Origin: Crocinitomicaceae bacterium
GTDB taxonomy: Bacteria > Bacteroidota > Bacteroidia > Flavobacteriales_D > Crocinitomicaceae
NCBI GenBank assembly: GCA_029249445.1
Contig: JAQWHI010000013.1
Location: 245,687-309,686 of the forward strand
Direction: 5' to 3'
Length of the DNA stretch: 64,000 nt
Part shown: one piece after another, positions 8,833 through 17,694 of the stretch
Position numbering within the stretch: the first letter of the stretch is position 1
Layout: the number at the start of each line of letters is the position of its first letter
Position numbers and translations under genes: made by a program
Notes under the pieces: model-generated
Database searches by the model: none
What the model saw: the letters and a program-made list of their open reading frames with translations, nothing else
What the model was told of the DNA's origin: nothing

Positions 8833-10650
8833 TTATACGCTATCGGCTGCCACATGGTACGTCGGATCTTCCATTACATTAACCTCTACAATTTTATCAG
8901 CATTTTTCAATAGCTTTTGGCAGTCGGGGCTTAGATGTCGCAGATGAATTTTCTTTCCCGCCTTCATATAGCGCTCGGTTAAGGAATTGAGCGCTTCAAT
9001 CGCTGACATATCAACAATTTTACTTTCTGAGAAGTCGATAATGATGTCTTCGGGATCATTTTCAATGTCAAATTTATCTGAAAAAACAGATACGGAGCCA
9101 AAGAATAATGGCCCATAAATTTCATAATGTTTCGATCCATTACTGTCGATGTATTTTCGTGCTCGAATTCGAATGGCGCTTTCCCAAGCGAATGCAAGTG
9201 CAGAAATAACAACTCCAATGAGGACTGCCAGTGCTAAATTGTGGAGGAAAACAGTAATTAGAGTAACGACAATCATTACAATTACATCAGTAATGGGCAT
9301 TTTACCAAACACTTTAAGGCTTGCCCATTCGAATGTGCCAATGGAAACCATTACCATTACACCTGTAAGCGCTGCCATTGGGAGTTGCTCAATTATAGGT
9401 GCTCCCCACAGTATGAAAGACAGTAAGCCAAGAGAAGCAACAATTCCCGATAGTCGTGCACGTGCACCGGAGGAAATGTTTATTAAGCTTTGACCAATCA
9501 TTGCGCATCCTCCCATACCGAGGAAAAATCCTGAAGCTATGTTTGCCGTCCCTTGAGCAACACACTCTTTGTTGCTATTTCCCCGTGTTTGGGTGATTTC
9601 GTCGATTAAATTTAATGTTAGTAGGCTTTCAATTAATCCCACTCCGGCAACAATAAGGGCATATGGGAATATCAAGACAAACGTATCCCATGTGTAAGGA
9701 ATGTGAGGTAATGATGGAGTTGGAAATCCACCTTTGATTGATGCAATATCTCCAACAGTCTTTGTGTCAATCTCTCCAAATATTGTAATGAGCGCTACAA
9801 CAACAATTGCAGCAAGCGAGGACGGAATATACGTGGTGAGTTTTGGCAGCCCCCAAATAATCAACATTGTGAGCAGCACGAGACCAATCATTAAAACCAG
9901 TTGATCTCTCTGCAGCCAATCGAGCACTTCTGTTTTTTTCTCGATATTGTAAAAGGTGTTGTTTTGGTAATTGTATACCACTTGTTCTTTTTCAACATCA
10001 AAAACCTGGTCACCCACAATTTGCAATTCGTACTGATCTGTCTCGATATTAAACAGTTTGCCCTCGATGAGGTTGTAGACAATTGTATTGGTTTTGTCGC
10101 TTGTTACAACGCTTCCATTTACATGAAATGCTTGATTGGTCGAAATCGCTTCAACGGCATTATTACCGTAGTGATCTTTTCTATTTTCTTTAAAAGAGCT
10201 CATTTGAGCCAAGAAGATTACGATTGCCAATCCATTTACGAATCCAAACATCACGGGATGGGGAACGAGACGAATGAATTTTCCAAGTCGAAGCAGGCCA
10301 ACTCCAATTTGAATCAAGCCGGCTAGTATCACTGTCGCAAAAATATATTGTGTTATTTCCTCAACGGAAATATCAGGATTTGTTTTTTTAATGATGGCAA
10401 TCATACCGACGTAGATTACAGCAATTGCTCCAGTTGCTCCGGAAATCATACCTGGTCGACCACCAAAAATAGAAGTGATTAAACCAATCGAGAACGCCGC
10501 ATACAATCCCGTTAGTGGCGATAGACCAGCGATTAATGCGAATGCAATTGCTTCAGGCACAAGCGCAAGGGCAACTGTGAGTCCAGACAAAACCTCGTTT
10601 TTGTAATTCACTTTTTGTTTGAGATCAAACAAATTGAATATCTTTTTCAT
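8833..10650 (-). CDS. SulP family anion transporter with STAS domain and a large extracytoplasmic-type insert
   Basis: A 605-aa SLC26/SulP transporter. The N-terminal half shows the family signature (ALALVPEAIAFALIAGLSPLTGLYAAF, residues about 27-55) and multiple hydrophobic helices. A cytoplasmic STAS domain occupies about 510-595 (IIIDFSESKIVDMSAIEAL). Substrates in the family are sulfate, bicarbonate or dicarboxylates, and the sequence does not settle which. Residues about 152-250 are a hydrophilic, beta-rich insertion between hydrophobic segments (pieces such as NGSVVTSDKTNTIVYNLIEGKLFNIETD) that is absent from ordinary SulP proteins. The gene stands alone on the minus strand. Confidence 0.9.
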   Translation of the reverse strand: MKKIFNLFDLKQKVNYKNEVLSGLTVALALVPEAIAFALIAGLSPLTGLYAAFSIGLITSIFGGRPGMISGATGAIAVIYVGMIAIIKKTNPDISVEEITQYIFATVILAGLIQIGVGLLRLGKFIRLVPHPVMFGFVNGLAIVIFLAQMSSFKENRKDHYGNNAVEAISTNQAFHVNGSVVTSDKTNTIVYNLIEGKLFNIETDQYELQIVGDQVFDVEKEQVVYNYQNNTFYNIEKKTEVLDWLQRDQLVLMIGLVLLTMLIIWGLPKLTTYIPSSLAAIVVVALITIFGEIDTKTVGDIASIKGGFPTPSLPHIPYTWDTFVLIFPYALIVAGVGLIESLLTLNLIDEITQTRGNSNKECVAQGTANIASGFFLGMGGCAMIGQSLINISSGARARLSGIVASLGLLSFILWGAPIIEQLPMAALTGVMVMVSIGTFEWASLKVFGKMPITDVIVMIVVTLITVFLHNLALAVLIGVVISALAFAWESAIRIRARKYIDSNGSKHYEIYGPLFFGSVSVFSDKFDIENDPEDIIIDFSESKIVDMSAIEALNSLTERYMKAGKKIHLRHLSPDCQKLLKNADKIVEVNVMEDPTYHVAADSV

Positions 10651-10680
10651 ATTTCCCTGATTGTTATCGATTTAAGGGTG

Positions 10681-10688
10681 CAAAGCTA
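10681..10688 (-). promoter_or_regulatory. -7 box for the SulP transporter gene
   Basis: The minus strand reads TAGCTTTG, a perfect TAnnTTTG, 30 nt before the ATG at 10650. A TTTG lies 17 nt upstream of the box instead of the usual 19, so the -33 match is doubtful. Confidence 0.5.
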
Positions 10689-10782
10689 AGGGATTCTTTT
10701 TGAATCAAATGGGAAAGCTATTTTTTTTCAGGCAAAACTTTTTACTGATATTCTAAGTAGTTGATTAAGAGTGTCTTTAAGT

Positions 10783-11262
10783 TTATTCCTTATGGTGTGC
10801 TGGCAGGAAAGTGGGTACTTTTGCACATCGATCGTGCAGAACAATGCTTCCTGTCACACCAACATTTAATGAATTGTTTCCAGGAAGCTTAACAAGCATA
10901 TGGCATTTTTCTTTTACAAATTCCGGCAGTCCAGTGTCCTCTGCTCCAAGCAGATAGATGGCTCTTTTTGGATGTTGAAATTCATGCAGGAATTCGGCTC
11001 TATCGTCCATTTCAACACCGATAAGTCGGCAATCGTAGGGTATATTTTTTAGTAGTTCGTCAAAATCTTTGTAAGAAAAAAGTGGAATTCTAGACCATGT
11101 TCTCAATACATCGGAAGACTGTTTTTTGTATTTTCCATCAACAGTGAAAATATATGCTGCTCCCAGGATGTATGCGGATCTCCATAAGGTTCCTATGTTG
11201 TGATGTGTTTTTCCACGGAATACTCCAATTGCACAATATCCTTTTTCATTCACTGTTTTCAT
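10783..11262 (-). CDS. SpoU/TrmH family RNA 2'-O-methyltransferase (TrmL-like)
   Basis: A 159-aa single-domain SPOUT methyltransferase, with no extra N-terminal RNA-binding domain. Motif 1 is in the N-terminal third (HNIGTLWRSAYILGA), motif 2 is YLLGAEDTGLPEF, and motif 3 is KLPGNNSLNVGVTGSIVLHDR. These build the trefoil knot that binds S-adenosylmethionine. The size resembles TrmL, which methylates the tRNA wobble ribose, but the RNA target is not known here. The start codon sits 4 nt after a perfect -7 box, so the mRNA may be leaderless. Confidence 0.85.
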   Translation of the reverse strand: MKTVNEKGYCAIGVFRGKTHHNIGTLWRSAYILGAAYIFTVDGKYKKQSSDVLRTWSRIPLFSYKDFDELLKNIPYDCRLIGVEMDDRAEFLHEFQHPKRAIYLLGAEDTGLPEFVKEKCHMLVKLPGNNSLNVGVTGSIVLHDRCAKVPTFLPAHHKE

Positions 11263-11266
11263 TAGA

Positions 11267-11274
11267 CAAAGGTA
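11267..11274 (-). promoter_or_regulatory. -7 box ending 4 nt before the SpoU methyltransferase start
   Basis: The minus strand reads TACCTTTG, then TCTA, then the ATG at 11262. In Bacteroidota transcription begins about 4-5 nt after this box, so the predicted +1 is at the start codon. I see no good -33 box. Confidence 0.5.
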
Positions 11275-11380
11275 GTGGTTTTACACTTTAAGATTGTTCA
11301 ATACATTTAAATTCATGACCTTTGATTTACGGCTACAAAGAAATAAGTAAGTGGCATACACCACATAAGAACTTAGTACT

Positions 11381-12022
11381 ATGGAATTTATCTCTAAAAA
11401 ACTGGACGATTACATTTGCGCGCACACTTCAGAAGAACCGAAGTTGCTCTATGAATTGAACCGCGAAACACATTTGAATGTTCTGCAACCTCGAATGTTG
11501 AGTGGACATTTTCAGGGACGCGTTTTGAGCATGTTGTCAAAGATGATTCAGCCAAAGGATATTTTAGAAATCGGAACATATACAGGATATTCTTCGCTTT
11601 GTTTTGCCGAGGGTTTAGCCGAAGGCGGACATATTATTACAATTGATAAGAATGAGGAATTGGAAGATTTAGTTCATGACTTTGTCAGTCGATCTGAATA
11701 CAAGGATCAGATCAAATGCATGGTTGGCGATGCGATGAAGATTGTCCCACAATTGAAACGGTCTTTTGATTTGGTCTTTATTGATGCAGATAAGGGAAAT
11801 TATCTGAATTACTACTCGATGGTAATGAATAAAATTCGAAAAGGCGGATACATCATTATAGATAACGTGCTATGGTCAGGGAAAGTTCTGGATAAAGTAC
11901 AGGACAATGATGAAGATACGAAAGTACTTATAGAATTGAACAAAACGATTCATGAAGACAGCAGAGTAGAGGAAGTTCTGCTTCCCATTCGCGACGGTCT
12001 ATTTGTGGTCCGGGTTAAGTGA
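11381..12022 (+). CDS. Class I SAM-dependent O-methyltransferase (caffeoyl-CoA OMT / TrmR-like)
   Basis: A 213-aa Rossmann methyltransferase of the cation-dependent O-methyltransferase family. The SAM motif I ILEIGTYTGYSSL is near residues 62-74. The metal and substrate motif FIDADKGNYLNYY is near 130-143, and IIDNVLWSGKVLD is near 163-175. In other bacteria close relatives are tRNA U34-hydroxyl methyltransferases (TrmR) or small-molecule catechol methylases, and I cannot choose between them. It is monocistronic, convergent with the PqiA-like gene and divergent from the RNA methyltransferase. Confidence 0.88.
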   Translation: MEFISKKLDDYICAHTSEEPKLLYELNRETHLNVLQPRMLSGHFQGRVLSMLSKMIQPKDILEIGTYTGYSSLCFAEGLAEGGHIITIDKNEELEDLVHDFVSRSEYKDQIKCMVGDAMKIVPQLKRSFDLVFIDADKGNYLNYYSMVMNKIRKGGYIIIDNVLWSGKVLDKVQDNDEDTKVLIELNKTIHEDSRVEEVLLPIRDGLFVVRVK

Positions 12023-12048
12023 GTATCTTGAGCTTTGTTTAAGGTTTA

Positions 12049-13158
12049 CTAAGATTCAATTTTTACATTCTCAGTGCTTTTCTGTCGCTCCTGAATGCTT
12101 TGATTTAGAAGTGGTCCAAGTAAAATAGAGATAAGAACGTATCCCATGAAGTAGTAGAGTCCAAACAATACTTTTGCATCCATTTGAACACCTGGACTCA
12201 TATTTGAAAAACTCAAATAAGCAAGAAATGCGGCTACTACAAAAACATCTGCCATACTCCATTTCGCAATAAATGAAAGTACTTTTCTAAGTCGTTTTGC
12301 TCCCTTAACTGAAAAGATCAACAGGAAGAGGGTAAACAATAATTTTACGAAGGGGATGAGTATACTAAACGCACCTATTGCAATTGCTACAGGCAAGTTA
12401 TTTTTTATCAGGAGTGAAATCACATCAAGGATTCCTTTATTTTGATAGTAAAAATAGGTTTTGCCAGGAAATACTTTATCAAACCCTATGGGATTGTTCT
12501 TGTTTGCCTTAAGATAATTTTCACCCTCACTGAGGTAGTCTTGAGTGTTCTTCAGAACAGCTTGAATCTCTTCAGCTGCAGGGTCTCCAATGATTGGAAT
12601 CATACGGACTACATTGATGCCGTTTTCAAGACCACCGAGCATTTTATTTACTTCCGAGAGATAGTCTACTGCAGATTCGAAATAGGGGATATCGTCTGGA
12701 TGCACATATACTTTTATTGTCAATTCCTCCTTGAATGCGGACATTTCTAAAATTGGGTTTGCAATTCCTTGTCCGAGAAGCACCATTCCAACAAACGTGA
12801 GTCCAAACGTGAGTCCATAGTAGATACGTTTTTTGGCATAAATAGCGACGATAAGGACAAAGAAAATGAGACACGTGTATAGTAAATATTCTCCATATTT
12901 TTGGGCTCTATTGTAGTTTTGATCCGCTTCTTTCAGCACTTTTTCAAATTTGCGCTTTTTCTTATTCCAAGCGTCCTGTGTAAATACCCAGTCTTGAAAG
13001 GAGAGCAACCGGTCATTAAAGTTTAGAATTTCAGCTACTTTATTTTTTTCGTTTTTAAATGCTTTTGAAGCTTCGACACTCTTTGTGATGAATGAGTAGG
13101 AGGTGATTAGAAATCCTGCAGCAAGCAGAAAACCCAGTATACTGTATAATCGTTTCAT
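12049..13158 (-). CDS. PqiA-like multi-pass membrane protein
   Basis: A 369-aa protein. Residues about 5-27 form a hydrophobic helix. A charged, probably coiled segment follows, then helices near 90-135, a periplasmic-type region (about 140-240) and a C-terminal PqiA-like block of four helices. That block carries the family signature KGAKRLRKVLSFIAKWSMADVFVVAAFLAYL. Classical PqiA works with MCE proteins (PqiB) in intermembrane lipid transport. Here only half of the PqiA duplication is present and no MCE partner adjoins. Its role in envelope lipid trafficking is therefore inference. Confidence 0.72.
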   Translation of the reverse strand: MKRLYSILGFLLAAGFLITSYSFITKSVEASKAFKNEKNKVAEILNFNDRLLSFQDWVFTQDAWNKKKRKFEKVLKEADQNYNRAQKYGEYLLYTCLIFFVLIVAIYAKKRIYYGLTFGLTFVGMVLLGQGIANPILEMSAFKEELTIKVYVHPDDIPYFESAVDYLSEVNKMLGGLENGINVVRMIPIIGDPAAEEIQAVLKNTQDYLSEGENYLKANKNNPIGFDKVFPGKTYFYYQNKGILDVISLLIKNNLPVAIAIGAFSILIPFVKLLFTLFLLIFSVKGAKRLRKVLSFIAKWSMADVFVVAAFLAYLSFSNMSPGVQMDAKVLFGLYYFMGYVLISILLGPLLNQSIQERQKSTENVKIES

Positions 13159-13307
13159 TTTCCTATTTTATAATTTGTGTTGCTTGTAAGGTTCTAATTT
13201 ATGAAAAAGATCTCAAGACCCTATTTAATGTTTTGGGAAAGATCAAATTTAGAGAAGGATGAGACCCTCATATAAAAATTGTATTTTCACATTTAAATTC
13301 GGGTAAA

Positions 13308-14321
13308 ATGATTGATTTTAGGAGCGATACGGTGACCAAACCATCTGATGAAATGAAAGAAGCAATGTTTTCAGCTGAAGTCGGAGACGATGTATTTTCG
13401 GAAGATCCTACCGTTAAGGAATTGGAGCGGTATGCTGCTGATTTATTTGGTATGGAGTCAGCGTTGTATTGCGCTTCCGGAACTCAAACAAATCAAATTG
13501 CAATTAATGTCCATGTTCAGCCAGGTGGAGAGGTAATAACAAATGTTGACAGCCATGTATACAAATACGAGGGTGGAGGGATTGCCAAGAATTCAGGTGC
13601 TTCCGTGCGTTTAGTCCATGGAAATAGAGGCCGCTTAAAAGTAGAGGATGTAATGCAGTGGGTGAATCCGGATGATGTTCATTTTCCAGTTACCCAGTTG
13701 GTTAGTCTTGAGGACACTTCAAATCGCGGAGGTGGTGCTATTTATGATTTCGATGAGATAAAAAAAATAAGCGCATTCTGTCGATCAAGCGGCTTGCCTA
13801 TCCATCTTGATGGTGCTCGATTAATGAATGCAATGGTTGAAAATGGAGTTGATTTTAAAGTGTATGCGTCACAATTTGACTCTATTTCTTTGTGTCTATC
13901 AAAGGGGTTGGGAGCGCCAGTTGGTTCGCTTCTTATCGGAAGTAAATCATTTGTAAAACAATCTAGGCGTGTAAGAAAGGTGTTTGGAGGTGGAATGCGT
14001 CAAGCAGGAATTATTGCGGCAGGTGGACTCTATGCCTTGAAGAACAATATCGATCGTTTGAAAACAGATCATTTACACGCAAAGGTCTTGGAACGTAAAT
14101 TGATTGAATGCTCCTGGGTAAAAGAGGTAATTCCGGTTCAGACAAATATCGTTGTTGCAGTATTGGCTGATATTAGCAAAAGAGATTCGATGATTGAGGC
14201 AATGGCGGAGAGGGGTATTCGGACCGTTGCTTTTGGTCCAGGAATGATCCGATTTGTAACACATCTGGATATTTCCTCCGAATCCATTGATAAAACCAGT
14301 GAAATTTTAAAAGTCCTATAA
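13308..14321 (+). CDS. ltaE: Low-specificity L-threonine aldolase (PLP-dependent)
   Basis: A 337-aa fold-type I PLP enzyme that cleaves L-threonine or L-allo-threonine to glycine and acetaldehyde. The N-terminus MIDFRSDTVTKPSDEM is the family start. The substrate and ring-stacking histidine region is DSHVYKYEGGG, the PLP aspartate is in HLDGARLMNA, and the Schiff-base lysine is in LCLSKGLGAPVGS. It is the first gene of a small plus-strand group with a lipoprotein and an unknown 105-aa protein, spaced 1 bp and then overlapping by 4 bp. Confidence 0.93.
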   Translation: MIDFRSDTVTKPSDEMKEAMFSAEVGDDVFSEDPTVKELERYAADLFGMESALYCASGTQTNQIAINVHVQPGGEVITNVDSHVYKYEGGGIAKNSGASVRLVHGNRGRLKVEDVMQWVNPDDVHFPVTQLVSLEDTSNRGGGAIYDFDEIKKISAFCRSSGLPIHLDGARLMNAMVENGVDFKVYASQFDSISLCLSKGLGAPVGSLLIGSKSFVKQSRRVRKVFGGGMRQAGIIAAGGLYALKNNIDRLKTDHLHAKVLERKLIECSWVKEVIPVQTNIVVAVLADISKRDSMIEAMAERGIRTVAFGPGMIRFVTHLDISSESIDKTSEILKVL

Positions 14322-14322
14322 T

Positions 14323-14934
14323 TTGAAGGCGATTGTATCTCTGCTACTTTTATTCGTTCTTGTTACCTCTTGTGGCGAGCAGGAGACCTCTGCTTTGGGG
14401 TTGGATGAAATAATGCCTAAGTCCGCATATATGCATGAAAACGTTGCTGCTGAGGTTCCAACAACTGATTCTATTTCGCCGATTATAGCCCGATTTAATC
14501 GAAATGGAATTTACATTGATACACTTACTGTAATTGACGTAAATTTATTTCCAGATCGATTCAGTCCTGTGAACGTTGAGAAATATGATATGGTAAGTTC
14601 AAACAACAGGTTAAAATATTACAATTGGTCATTTGATGATTCTATCAGTGTTATGAATATGTTTTTCAATTGGCTAGATGTTTTGGGGCAAGAGGGAGTT
14701 GGGGTATCTTCGAGTATTCAGAAGGATTATTTGTATATTTTAGTGGGAGATACCAATTTGATTTTTATCGATGGTTCGGACAGTATTGATGCGCTTCAAT
14801 GGGTCTCTTATCATACCTCGATTGGACACAATGAAAATTGGAATTATTTGATTGAACAGCCTGCCGGAGGAACAACAAAATGGTATCAATTCGCTAATGG
14901 GGAAAAACAAGAATTTAAATTAGAACGACAATGA
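14323..14934 (+). CDS. Predicted lipoprotein of unknown function
   Basis: A 203-aa protein I do not recognise. The start is the TTG at 14323, 1 bp after the ltaE stop. Only this start gives a proper lipoprotein signal (MKAIVSLLLLFVLVTSC, acylated Cys17), and the first in-frame ATG would remove it. The mature part is acidic and beta-rich, with repeated aspartate-serine turns (FDDSISVMNMFFNW, FIDGSDSIDALQW). It probably sits in the inner leaflet of the outer membrane or on the cell surface. The 3' end overlaps the next gene by 4 bp (ATGA). Confidence 0.7.
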   Translation: MKAIVSLLLLFVLVTSCGEQETSALGLDEIMPKSAYMHENVAAEVPTTDSISPIIARFNRNGIYIDTLTVIDVNLFPDRFSPVNVEKYDMVSSNNRLKYYNWSFDDSISVMNMFFNWLDVLGQEGVGVSSSIQKDYLYILVGDTNLIFIDGSDSIDALQWVSYHTSIGHNENWNYLIEQPAGGTTKWYQFANGEKQEFKLERQ

Positions 14935-15248
14935 AGTTTGTAAATAGAGGATATTTAATTGTAAAGCCAACAAAGTTATTCATTGATTGGGCCAATAAGA
15001 ATGATGAGGATTACGCGGATTTGGTCGATTCAGAGGCAACGATCTATCTCGTTGAAGAAGATTTTTACGATGACGAACAGGTGTTGAAAGCCAACTTTAA
15101 GGATGTATTTATTAACGAGTTACGTGCTGTGACAGAGGACGAGTCGGAATATCCTGAAATTAAGCTTGGTATTTTTCATGAATGGTTTGCCATTGAAATG
15201 GGTACCTCCGTCTTCGATGCTCAGTCCAATCGATTGGTTTCCGATTGA
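14931..15248 (+). CDS. Uncharacterised acidic 105-aa protein
   Basis: A small soluble protein with no signal or membrane segment. It begins MKFVNRGYLIVKPTKLFIDW and has an aspartate/glutamate-rich middle (NDEDYADLVDSEATIYLVEEDF, with a gap-free acidic run around residues 20-45) and a FHEWFAIEMGTSVFD stretch near the C-terminus. I do not recognise the family. Overlap by ATGA with the lipoprotein gene indicates coupled translation, and the frame is clean, so it is likely real. Confidence 0.68.
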   Translation: MKFVNRGYLIVKPTKLFIDWANKNDEDYADLVDSEATIYLVEEDFYDDEQVLKANFKDVFINELRAVTEDESEYPEIKLGIFHEWFAIEMGTSVFDAQSNRLVSD

Positions 15249-15261
15249 TTCAATATTCTAA

Positions 15262-15717
15262 TTAGCACTTCTCAATTAAGATGGCGTTGTAATAATTGGG
15301 GTCAAGGGATACGTCTTCTGTGATCCATTTGGGTCTTGTGAATGTTTCGTCTTCAGATTGAAGTTCAATCTCTGCAAGAATCAGTCCCTTTAGTTTATTT
15401 TCAAATACGTCAACCTCCCATACGTGTCCATCAACAGGAATCGCATAGCGGTACTTTTTGATTGTTTTTTTTGAGAATCTACTAATGATATTTTCAGCAT
15501 TCTCAATTGGAATTTCATATTCAAATTCCTCTCTTGTTACTCCAACGGTTTTTCCTTTTATCGTCAAATAACCTTTATCGGCTTTGATTCGGATACGAAC
15601 TGTCATTTGTTCTGAATTGATCAGATAAGATTGGATGATTAAAGAGGGCTCAGGTTTTTCGAGTTTCTCCCATTCCATTTTATTAACGAGAAATTTATAT
15701 TCTATTTCTAAAGCCAT
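15262..15717 (-). CDS. CYTH domain protein (triphosphatase-like)
   Basis: A 151-aa protein that is a single CYTH domain (triphosphate tunnel metalloenzyme). It starts with the ExExK signature LEIEYKF and then alternates charged beta strands as the tunnel needs: TVRIRIKADKGYLTIKG, EEFEYEIP, WEVDVFENKLKGLILAEIEL. In bacteria small stand-alone CYTH proteins are usually inorganic triphosphatases or thiamine-triphosphatases, and adenylate cyclase activity is less likely. It is convergent with the 105-aa gene (13 bp apart) and divergent from the deacetylase gene. Confidence 0.88.
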   Translation of the reverse strand: MALEIEYKFLVNKMEWEKLEKPEPSLIIQSYLINSEQMTVRIRIKADKGYLTIKGKTVGVTREEFEYEIPIENAENIISRFSKKTIKKYRYAIPVDGHVWEVDVFENKLKGLILAEIELQSEDETFTRPKWITEDVSLDPNYYNAILIEKC

Positions 15718-15768
15718 AACATTTTACGAATCAGATTCGAATGTAATAGATAAAACTAAGAATTCAGC

Positions 15769-15776
15769 TATCTTCG
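15769..15776 (+). promoter_or_regulatory. Imperfect -7 box 4 nt before the deacetylase start
   Basis: TATCTTCG differs from TAnnTTTG at one position and is followed by TTGT and then the GTG start at 15781. The spacing is the same as for the perfect boxes elsewhere in the window. Confidence 0.35.
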
Positions 15777-15780
15777 TTGT

Positions 15781-16755
15781 GTGAAAATCTTCATGACATA
15801 TGATTACGAGCTGTTTTTCGGCGAAAATACCGGTACGGTATCCAAATGTATGCTGGAGCCTACAAAAGAATTATTGGACATTGCTCGGAGCAAAGATGTC
15901 TATTTTACTTTTTTTATAGATGTAGGGTATCTCATTCAGGCAGATAAGTATCCTGAATTGACTGCCGAGGTAAATCAGGTAAAAGCGCAGATTCATGAGA
16001 TGGTTTCCGAAGGGCATGATGTTCAGCTGCACATTCATCCTCATTGGGAATATTCCGTTTTTAAAAACGGAAGTTGGGAAGTAAATGCTTCAGGCAATTA
16101 TAAACTCTCGGATTTCTCCAAAGAGAAGAGTGATACCATTGTTCGAACGTACAAAAATTATCTTGAAGCACTCATTGAAAGACCGATTCGTGTATTCAGA
16201 GCAGGGGGATGGTGTGTACAACCATTTGGTCATTTAAAGTCTGTTTTTTTAGAAACTGGATTGTTGGTGGATAGCTCTGTGATCGCAGGTAATTTTTTGA
16301 TGACAGAAAATTATGCTTTGGACTTTCGCAGCGCTCCTCAAAAATCAAATTATAATTTTGAAGATGCGGTGTGTATTGAAGATGCCAAGGGATCATTTAC
16401 AGAGTATCCGATAGCGTCTTTGCGTTATAGTCCATTGTTTTTTTGGCGTTTGTACATCTTGGGGCGCTTGTTTCCTAAACGTCATAAAATGATTGGAGAT
16501 GGACGTTTTATAAGTCAAGGCAGTAGAAAAAAACATCTCCTAAGAACCTTTACTACCGGGCATGTTTCCTCGGATGGTTATTATTCCTCAAAACTAGATG
16601 CAGCTATTGAAAAGTCCATTAACATGAAGCATGAAGAAATGGTTGTAATTGGTCATCCGAAAGGAAATACATTATACTCCATCAATCGACTGGAGGAATT
16701 CATAGAGAAGCATCGCAACGATCATTCATTTACCACATTTTTCAGGGAGCTTTGA
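15781..16755 (+). CDS. Polysaccharide deacetylase-like protein
   Basis: A 324-aa protein with a NodB-homology type fold. Motif 1 is TYDYELFFG at residues 3-11, the metal-binding His motif is HDVQLHIHPHWEY near 78-90, and FRAGGWCVQP near 139-148 corresponds to the catalytic-loop motif. There is no signal peptide, so it probably acts in the cytoplasm on an envelope sugar precursor. The GTG start at 15781 is preferred because the first motif begins at once. It overlaps the FemAB-like gene by 4 bp and stands just upstream of a CapD-like enzyme, suggesting surface-polysaccharide synthesis. The actual substrate is unknown. Confidence 0.75.
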   Translation: MKIFMTYDYELFFGENTGTVSKCMLEPTKELLDIARSKDVYFTFFIDVGYLIQADKYPELTAEVNQVKAQIHEMVSEGHDVQLHIHPHWEYSVFKNGSWEVNASGNYKLSDFSKEKSDTIVRTYKNYLEALIERPIRVFRAGGWCVQPFGHLKSVFLETGLLVDSSVIAGNFLMTENYALDFRSAPQKSNYNFEDAVCIEDAKGSFTEYPIASLRYSPLFFWRLYILGRLFPKRHKMIGDGRFISQGSRKKHLLRTFTTGHVSSDGYYSSKLDAAIEKSINMKHEEMVVIGHPKGNTLYSINRLEEFIEKHRNDHSFTTFFREL

Positions 16756-17639
16756 AACTCATTGAGCAAGAACATATTGACAGGATAAAATGGGATGCTT
16801 TGGTAGCAAATACCGATGATGCGTCATGCTTTTCATATTCTTGGTACTTGGACGCGGTTGCTGAAAACTGGTGTGCTCTTGTTGATGAATCTTACACAAG
16901 AGGGGTTGCATTACCTTACACAAAACGTGTTGGTATTGAACAGTTGTATAGTCCCATTTTCGGGAGGCATATAGACGTCATAGGTGCTATTACGAATAAG
17001 GAGTTGAGCTGTGTAGAAGATCGATTCAAGATCATGGAGTTTGCTTGTAGCGATCACTTATTTGGGACAGCGGAAGCAAGAGTGCATCAAGTAATTGATG
17101 ATTTCAACAATCGAAAATTGGGAAGTCAAGCCAAACGCTCATTGAAAAAAGCACATCAGAATCACTTAAAAATTGTAGAGTCTGCTAATTATCGGGAGGT
17201 TTTATTCGTTATAGAGAAAGAATTAAAGAATAAATTTAAGGGCATTACAGATACGAGTTTAAATGCTTTGGAGCAATTGTTTTTGGGTGCATCCAATGCA
17301 GGAGGTATTCGCGTTTTTTCCGTTGAGAATCAATCTGTTTTGGGTGGAATTGTATGCTTTGAATTCAATAATAAGTTGCTTTACGTCAAGGGTGCTGTGG
17401 ATGCTGAGTCTCGCTCGAATGGGGCTATGTATCTTGCCTTGAATGCAGCTATAGAGTTTGCGAAAACGAACAATTTGGTATTTGATTTTGGAGGGTCTAA
17501 TCTTGATGGTGTTAAAAACTTCAATTACAACCTTGGTGGGAAAGATCAACATTACACAATGTGTATCCTGAACAATAGTCCAAGTTGGTTCAAATGGATC
17601 AAAAACATAAAGGACCGCTTTACAAGGAGAAAAAGTTAA
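16752..17639 (+). CDS. GNAT / FemAB-like acyltransferase family protein
   Basis: A 295-aa protein that starts at a TTG (16752) inside the stop region of the deacetylase gene (TTGA overlap). The N-terminal part (SCFSYSWYLDAVAENW) and the C-terminal core (ALNAAIEFAKTNNLVFDFGGSN, then a conserved N-F-N-Y-N-L-G-G) are typical of the FemAB-related GNAT group. That group attaches aminoacyl or acyl units to peptidoglycan or sugars. Its position between a deacetylase and CapD-like gene suggests N-acylation of a deacetylated surface sugar. This is inference. Confidence 0.7.
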   Translation: MKLIEQEHIDRIKWDALVANTDDASCFSYSWYLDAVAENWCALVDESYTRGVALPYTKRVGIEQLYSPIFGRHIDVIGAITNKELSCVEDRFKIMEFACSDHLFGTAEARVHQVIDDFNNRKLGSQAKRSLKKAHQNHLKIVESANYREVLFVIEKELKNKFKGITDTSLNALEQLFLGASNAGGIRVFSVENQSVLGGIVCFEFNNKLLYVKGAVDAESRSNGAMYLALNAAIEFAKTNNLVFDFGGSNLDGVKNFNYNLGGKDQHYTMCILNNSPSWFKWIKNIKDRFTRRKS

Positions 17640-17683
17640 TTTCAAATAATTGATTTTTCTCAAAGTCAATCAGTTGAAATGAT

Positions 17684-17691
17684 TAGATTTG
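17684..17691 (+). promoter_or_regulatory. -7 box ending 3 nt before the CapD-like gene start
   Basis: TAGATTTG is a perfect TAnnTTTG, followed by TTT and the ATG at 17695. This favours that ATG over the TTG at 17689, which lies inside the box. No matching -33 box is seen. Confidence 0.45.
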
Positions 17692-17694
17692 TTT

